From Deltaproteobacteria bacterium (GTDB taxonomy: Bacteria; Desulfobacterota; DAOWNY01): DNA of 9,794 nucleotides. The first letter of the stretch is position 1; each line of letters begins with the position of its first letter. The stretch lies in the NCBI GenBank assembly GCA_030642325.1, contig DAOWNY010000051.1, positions 1 through 9,794 of the forward strand. The letters are read 5' to 3'. Made by a program: the position numbers and the translations under genes. Below the pieces are notes generated by a model. That model saw only the letters and a program-made list of their open reading frames with translations, was not told where the DNA came from and made no database searches. Below, piece by piece: positions 5,405 to 9,794 of the stretch.

Positions 5405-5441
5405 AAATGCTCTGCCGCCGGTTAAATAACCCCTTATTTTT
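5405..5441. terminator. Short convergent intergenic gap with weak hairpin
   Basis: Only 29 bp separate the stops of the two converging operons. GGTT-AAAT-AACC at 5420-5431 can form a 4-bp stem, and CCTTATTTTTT follows on the plus strand. This could end the plus-strand operon, but it is too weak to be sure. Transcripts from both sides probably overlap here. Confidence 0.25.
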
Positions 5442-6000
5442 TCCACCGAAAACTCGAGAACCGCTGATAAAATTTTTCTGCCTTGAGATTTTTTTGACAG
5501 GAAGGGCACAGATCCACCGGTTTTTGATCAATGTTTTCCACATAAGTGGAGGCGTTCATTACGCAGGGAGCATCCCGGCAGTGTATCAGTCCAAAAGTAT
5601 GCCCCAGTTCATGCACCGCTTCCTTTATGAGCCGTTGTGTCATTAACTCTTTATTTTCCGGCAAACCATAAAATCGGTCGTCAAGTCGGTGCGAAGAAAC
5701 CACTGACCCGATCCCATTTAACTGGGCTTCACCAAAAACAAAGGTGAGGATAGGAATGAACAGATCAACGCCCACAACGCCAAGAATTTTAATGGCATCA
5801 GGAGGGGGGTTGGCGATCAACCGGAGTAAAATGAGGGAGGAGTTGTATTGGTTGCGGGAAATGTCAAAGGTGTCCGGTAAGCTGATATCGGAATTTTTTA
5901 ATTTGACATCGAAACGAAAAGAACGGGATATCATGTTTTCTAATGACTTGGCCCAAGGAGGTTCCCCCTGTCCAATGGGGACAATATAGATATAAGGCAT
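5434..6000 (-). CDS. amzA: Archaemetzincin-family zinc metalloprotease
   Basis: This 188-residue protein has the full archaemetzincin signature. Residues 130-141 read HELGHTFGLIHC: zinc ligands His130, His134 and His140, and catalytic Glu131. Cys141, Cys146, Cys165 and Cys168 form the family's second, structural zinc site, and Met148 (CVM) is the Met-turn. The N-terminus MPYIYIVPIG is typical of the family and supports the start, although the ribosome site is poor. The protein has no signal peptide and should be cytoplasmic. The family is widespread in archaea and patchy in bacteria, and natural substrates are poorly known. It sits 32 bp behind the response regulator gene on the same strand, so it is probably cotranscribed with the two-component system. 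Whether it serves that system or the convergent redox operon cannot be told from sequence. The symbol follows family usage. Confidence 0.9.
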   Translation of the reverse strand: MPYIYIVPIGQGEPPWAKSLENMISRSFRFDVKLKNSDISLPDTFDISRNQYNSSLILLRLIANPPPDAIKILGVVGVDLFIPILTFVFGEAQLNGIGSVVSSHRLDDRFYGLPENKELMTQRLIKEAVHELGHTFGLIHCRDAPCVMNASTYVENIDQKPVDLCPSCQKNLKAEKFYQRFSSFRWKK

Positions 6001-6032
6001 AGTAGGCTTTTTTTAATGTTAAGAGTAAACTT

Positions 6033-7376
6033 TTATTTTTGAAAATTATATTTTTTAATTTTATTGTAGAGGGTTAGCCGGCTGATCTTAAGGATATTAG
6101 CTGCTTGGAGAATATTCCATCCCGCTTGTTCCAGAATATTTTTTATATGTGCCTTTTCTATCTCTTCTAAAGAATTTCCCTCAGGAGAATTCGACGAAGA
6201 AAGAAAAGGAGAGGAGAGGGTTTTCACTTCAATCCGCTTTCCATTGGTTCCTACCATGGCCCTTTCAATAACGTTTCTCAGTTCGCGGATATTACCGGGC
6301 CAGGCGTATTTCGTCAGTACCTCTAAAGTTTGCGGGGATAAATCTACCACATTTTTGTTCATTGATTCAGCATAATAATTTACGAAATGTCTTGCCAGCA
6401 GGGGGATATCAGATTTTCTTTCCCGCAGGGGGGGCAGAACAATTGAAACAACGTTAAGCCGGTAATACAAGTCCTCACGGAACCCCCCCTCTTTAACCGC
6501 TTTTTCCAGGTCTTTATTGGTAGCGCTGATAACTCGGAAATCGGCACTAATGGTCTTGTCACCCCCCAGGCGGACAAACTGCTTGGTTTCAATTACCCGA
6601 AGAAGATCCATCTGCATCTTTTCGCTGATATTACCTATTTCATCCAGAAAGATGGTTCCCTTGTTGGCCATTTCCAATTTCCCCTTCCTGAGATAAATTG
6701 CCCCGGTAAAAGCGCCTTTCTCATGACCGAAAAGTTCACTTTCCAGCAGTCCTTCCGGATAAGCTCCACAATTGATGGCAATGATGGGAAAATATTTTCG
6801 ATTGCTGTTGCTGTGAATAGCCCTGGCGATAAGTTCTTTGCCGGTTCCGCTTTCCCCCCTTATCATTATGGTGGAATCGGTCTTAGCCACGGTGGATACC
6901 ATTTTCATGACACTTTTAATGCCTTGACTCTCTCCCACAATATCATCCGCAAAGGTAAGTTCCTCGACCCGCTGCCGCAGTTGGATATTTTCATTGACGA
7001 GTTTTCTTCGTTCAACCGCTTTGTTGATCAGATGACTCAAATCATCGGGATCAATTGGTTTGACCACATAGTCAAAAGCACCTTCTTTTAATGCCCTAAC
7101 CGCTGAATCCACTGAGGCAAAGGCAGTAATAATGATAGTAATAATATTTTTATTAATCTGTTTGATGCGTTTTTGGAGATCCAGGCCATCCATTCCGGGC
7201 ATTTTAATGTCCAATAAAATGATATCCCAATGATTGTCCTGAAGTTTTTTTAAGGCCTCGTTGGCCTCGCCGGCCGTATCTACTCGGTAGCCGTCAATTT
7301 TAAACCATTGACAAAGAGAATTTCTTACTGAAGGTTCATCATCAACGACAAGTATTCCTAAATTTTCCGGTTTCAT
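6033..7376 (-). CDS. NtrC-family sigma-54-dependent response regulator
   Basis: This regulator has 447 residues in the classical three-domain order. The receiver domain (about 5-120) has the acidic pair Asp12/Asp13, phospho-acceptor Asp56 in LLDIKMPG, Thr84 and Lys106. The central AAA+ domain (about 145-370) has Walker A GESGTGKE at 174-181, the sigma-54 contact loop GAFTGA at 221-226, Walker B GTIFLDEIG at 240-248 and the FREDLYYRLNV element near 299-309. The C-terminal Fis-type helix-turn-helix is at about 420-443. All residues needed for phosphorylation, ATP hydrolysis and sigma-54 contact are present. Its ATG overlaps the kinase stop by 4 bp (7373-7376), with AGCAGGG as ribosome site. It is the obvious partner of the kinase and the best candidate activator of the sigma-54-type promoter at 846-861. 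Confidence 0.95.
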   Translation of the reverse strand: MKPENLGILVVDDEPSVRNSLCQWFKIDGYRVDTAGEANEALKKLQDNHWDIILLDIKMPGMDGLDLQKRIKQINKNIITIIITAFASVDSAVRALKEGAFDYVVKPIDPDDLSHLINKAVERRKLVNENIQLRQRVEELTFADDIVGESQGIKSVMKMVSTVAKTDSTIMIRGESGTGKELIARAIHSNSNRKYFPIIAINCGAYPEGLLESELFGHEKGAFTGAIYLRKGKLEMANKGTIFLDEIGNISEKMQMDLLRVIETKQFVRLGGDKTISADFRVISATNKDLEKAVKEGGFREDLYYRLNVVSIVLPPLRERKSDIPLLARHFVNYYAESMNKNVVDLSPQTLEVLTKYAWPGNIRELRNVIERAMVGTNGKRIEVKTLSSPFLSSSNSPEGNSLEEIEKAHIKNILEQAGWNILQAANILKISRLTLYNKIKKYNFQK

Positions 7377-8977
7377 CCCTGCTCACCCCGTTTATTATTT
7401 TTTTGATCAACCCCTTGCGTCCTAGGCAGAGTGATGGTAAATTTGGCACCTTCATTTTCTTTAGAGCTTACTTCAATGGTGCCACCATGTTGCTTAATAA
7501 TTCCGTAAACTACGGAAAGCCCAAGGCCGGTACTTTTCTCCGATTCTTTAGTGGAAAAAAAAGGTTCGAAAATATGTGGAAGGATATCTTTAGGGATACC
7601 CTTTCCGTTGTCTTCAATGATTACCTGAACTCGATTTTTGTAGGTATGATAATCAGTGCTAATAGTTATTTTTCCGTTTTGGGACAACGCCTCAATGGCA
7701 TTAACGATTAAAGCGATCAGGACCTGCTGGAGGACGCCGGGCTCGCACTGGATAGAGTCATCACCTTGATCCAGCTTTTTGGCCAACTCCAGGTTGTTCA
7801 TCTCGGCACTGTGCTTAATTACATTAATACTGGTATTAATAATCCGGTTGAGGGACTCTGATTTAAAAAGTTCCGGGGTCTTCTTGGAGAAGAGGAGCAG
7901 ATTTTTAACAATCTCTCCGCACATTTTAGCCTCATTGCCGATAATGCGGAGATTTTCGCTGACTACTTCCAATACCTCTGCATTTACTTTTCCCTTGCGT
8001 AGATATTTTAACGAAAGCTTAGCATAGGACAAAATGCCGGAGAGGGGATTATTGATTTCATGGGCCACCATTGCCGATAGTTTCCCCAATGAAGCCATCT
8101 TTTCCGACAGGATCAGGCTGGCCTGTGTTTTCCTGAGTTTGACGGAGGATGATTTCAGCTCGCCGGTCATATTGTTGAAGGAGTCTGCCAGGACTCCCAA
8201 CTCATCACGGGAATTTATATTTACTTTGTAGTTAAGGTTAAGGCTAGCTACTTCTTCGGTGCCTCGGAGGAGTTTTTTAATCGGCTGATGGATCATTTTG
8301 AAGATAGATGCACCTTTGAGCAAAGCGGTCATCAATGCAAAAATGATCGAGTTGATTACCATCCTCTTTCTGGTCTCGGCAATCCCCTGATCTACTTTTT
8401 CCAGGGACAATTTAACATCCAAAAGGCCCAGTAACTTGATGTCAGGGGAATGGGCATGGCAGTCGGCATTGCTGCATTCCGGTTCATTTTCAATGGGGTT
8501 AATAAGCCCCAGCAAACGGTAGCCTTGCGGGGACTCCCATATTCGGATGCGCTCTTTGTTGGTGGCGAGTATCCCCATGGCCGGTTCTTCCGCATGGCAT
8601 ACGTAACATTGTTCCGCTTTTTTATCCACAACATGATCCAGTTCCGTCAGGTTGTCGGAAAAAGAGACCCTTCCCTTTTTGTTGTAAATCCGTATTCCTT
8701 CAATTCCCTCTTCCTGAACAATGTTAATGATGTCATTGGTCAGGTCCTCCCGTCGGTTGGTTAACATGCTGTGGTAAGTGGCCCGTTTGATAATATTACT
8801 TATTTTTACGGCATTTCCAACGATAATCTTCTGAAAGTGGGAAGTGTAAAGGCGGCAGTTAGTATAGATGGCGGTCCCGAAGGAGAGGGTCAGCAGGATA
8901 ACTAGAAATATAAAAAGTTTCGCACTGATGAGATGAGTTAACCTAATGATTTTCTTAATTAAATACGGAATCGTCAT
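7373..8977 (-). CDS. Membrane histidine kinase with periplasmic c-type haem motifs
   Basis: This sensor has 534 residues. A membrane span at about 19-38, a periplasmic sensor (about 39-205) and a second span (about 206-224) are followed by a HAMP linker (about 226-280), the dimerisation domain with phospho-acceptor His306 in AHEINNP, and an ATPase domain (Asn426, DNGKG at 457-461, EPFFSTK, GLGL at 484-487). The periplasmic part has CYVCH at 124-128 and a CX4CH motif, CSNADCH, at 168-174. Both are possible covalent c-haem sites, so redox state or a small gas ligand is a likely signal. Similar double-motif sensors are, from memory, common in Geobacter-like and sulfate-reducing bacteria. The start ATG 8977 lacks a clear Shine-Dalgarno, but no better in-frame start precedes it before the stop codon at 9017-9019. 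Confidence 0.93.
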   Translation of the reverse strand: MTIPYLIKKIIRLTHLISAKLFIFLVILLTLSFGTAIYTNCRLYTSHFQKIIVGNAVKISNIIKRATYHSMLTNRREDLTNDIINIVQEEGIEGIRIYNKKGRVSFSDNLTELDHVVDKKAEQCYVCHAEEPAMGILATNKERIRIWESPQGYRLLGLINPIENEPECSNADCHAHSPDIKLLGLLDVKLSLEKVDQGIAETRKRMVINSIIFALMTALLKGASIFKMIHQPIKKLLRGTEEVASLNLNYKVNINSRDELGVLADSFNNMTGELKSSSVKLRKTQASLILSEKMASLGKLSAMVAHEINNPLSGILSYAKLSLKYLRKGKVNAEVLEVVSENLRIIGNEAKMCGEIVKNLLLFSKKTPELFKSESLNRIINTSINVIKHSAEMNNLELAKKLDQGDDSIQCEPGVLQQVLIALIVNAIEALSQNGKITISTDYHTYKNRVQVIIEDNGKGIPKDILPHIFEPFFSTKESEKSTGLGLSVVYGIIKQHGGTIEVSSKENEGAKFTITLPRTQGVDQKNNKRGEQG

Positions 8978-9220
8978 AATGAATAAAATAAAAACTTTTT
9001 TGATCGATAGATTACATCAGGGAAAATGGATTTAGAATAATTTAGCTGTTATTTTACTATTTTTACATAAACCGGTTTCCTTACAATAACTATCATACTG
9101 GGGTGATTAAATCAAGCAGCAGTTCTAACCGGCCGACATGTCAGTAACAATATCATCTAACACTACTAATGTCGAATGCTAATTGATTGCTTTTTCCTAT
9201 ATCCAATTGGGGGTGCTGAT
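8978..9220. other. Intergenic region upstream of the kinase gene
   Basis: There are no coding frames of substance. This must hold the promoter of the minus-strand regulatory operon, but I see no convincing -35/-10 or -24/-12 pair on that strand. A 10-bp perfect palindrome AAACCGGTTT stands at 9068-9077, about 90 bp ahead of the kinase start, and a shorter one, GATTAAATC, at 9105-9113. The first is a possible regulator site. Confidence 0.35.
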
Positions 9221-9472
9221 ACTTGAATAGGTAACCATTCACGGTTTGCGGTTCGCAGTTAACGGTTGATTGAAGCATAAAGGCGAAAGGCCTTGATGCC
9301 GAACTGAGAACTCAAGTTTAGATTGCATGTGAAGTTAAAATATTTTCTGAAAAAATTCAAAAAGATTCAGGTTGAAGGTTTAAGCTTCTGATTAAAATCC
9401 TTTAGGCGCTGCATAATTCAATAAAAAAACAGTGAACCGTGAACTTGATAACCGTAAACGGTTACTTGAATA
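9221..9472. repeat. Inverted-repeat unit flanked by 9-bp direct repeat
   Basis: The left arm is 9231-9267 (starting GTAACCATTCACGGTT). The right arm is 9431-9465, whose reverse complement starts GTAACCGTTTACGGTT, matching at 14 of the first 16 positions. The arms are made of the same ACGGTT/AACCGT-type sequence as the unit at 163-512. ACTTGAATA occurs at 9221-9229 and again at 9464-9472, directly abutting the arms, like a target-site duplication. The interior (about 165 bp) has no gene. A further degenerate piece, AACGGCTAACTTAACGG, lies near 9629-9645. Confidence 0.5.
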
Positions 9473-9794
9473 ATAACTGCTCGGGCGCTTAGTCTATCTT
9501 ACCTGAATAACAGCTTAAATAATTACGATTAATTTTTTTTATTTGACAATAATCAGCTTTTCTTTGTAAAATGAAAACTATTAAAAAAACTGTGAAGTTA
9601 TTACAGGTGGTAGAAGATAGGATAAAATAACGGCTAACTTAACGGATTTATGGACTCATAATTATTATTACTGAAGTTTCAGATTAAACTTGGATTAAAC
9701 CGGCTTGAGTGGGAATCAATAATTCCGATCTTATCGAGATCTCCGATTGATTTAAGATTAGGGACAGACTACAATATTTTAACTAGGTCGTAAT
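9473..9794. other. AT-rich right edge, no gene recognised
   Basis: No open frame of convincing length, RNA gene or element is visible. A promoter-like sequence stands at 9543-9572. Any gene it serves would have to be a small RNA or start beyond the window. Confidence 0.5.
9543..9572 (+). promoter_or_regulatory. Candidate sigma-70 promoter
   Basis: TTGACA at 9543-9548 is a perfect -35 hexamer, and TAAAAT at 9567-9572 matches TATAAT in five of six positions, with an 18-bp spacer. There is no identifiable gene in the next 220 bp. It could drive an unannotated RNA, a gene past the window edge, or nothing, since AT-rich DNA yields such matches by chance. Confidence 0.35.

Overview
The window looks like chromosomal DNA from an anaerobic Gram-negative bacterium, most likely of the Desulfobacterota (Deltaproteobacteria in the older sense). 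The grounds are a Tat-exported HybA-like iron-sulfur protein with a HybB/NrfD-like membrane partner, a histidine kinase with c-type haem motifs in its periplasmic part, an NtrC-type sigma-54 activator, GcvH-like accessory proteins and moderate-to-low GC content with AT-rich intergenic DNA. The phylum is inferred from gene content and is not proven by any marker.

Layout. Positions 1-890 carry no protein gene of normal size. They hold a nested pair of repeats (an inverted-repeat unit at 163-512 enclosing a 128-bp MITE-like element at 271-398), then an AT-rich control region with two 16-bp direct repeats (631-646, 674-689) and a candidate sigma-54 promoter (846-861). A plus-strand operon follows: a 93-residue single-span membrane protein (891-1172), a 333-bp gap with possible folded RNA, a Tat-type four-cluster ferredoxin (1506-2393), a ten-span NrfD/HybB-like protein (2390-3724), a membrane-anchored GcvH-like protein (3782-4477) and a soluble GcvH-like protein with an extra N-terminal cysteine motif (4589-5404). 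Convergent to it, on the minus strand, lies a regulatory operon: haem-type histidine kinase (8977-7373), NtrC-family response regulator (7376-6033) and an archaemetzincin-type zinc protease (6000-5434). Positions 8978-9794 are non-coding and contain a second inverted-repeat unit flanked by a 9-bp direct repeat (9221-9472).

How it may work. The Fe-S protein and the NrfD-like protein form a recognisable quinone-linked electron-transfer module, but no catalytic subunit lies in the window. The most striking feature is a peptide of the form L-G-x-(T/V)-(M/S)-(A/Q)-D-G-G in four of the five operon proteins, which otherwise share no common fold: the small membrane protein, the NrfD-like protein and both GcvH-like proteins. 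By the positive-inside rule all four copies should lie on the cytoplasmic side, and the one exported protein lacks the motif. Both GcvH-like proteins have lost the lipoyl lysine at the canonical position (Ser120 and Asn141 instead) and carry a shared HxxHCW motif. This suggests they have been recruited as structural or redox parts of a cytoplasmic assembly on the membrane module and do not serve glycine cleavage. The sigma-54 promoter in front of the operon and the haem-sensing two-component system facing it suggest redox- or gas-responsive control. These functional links are inference from sequence and gene order.
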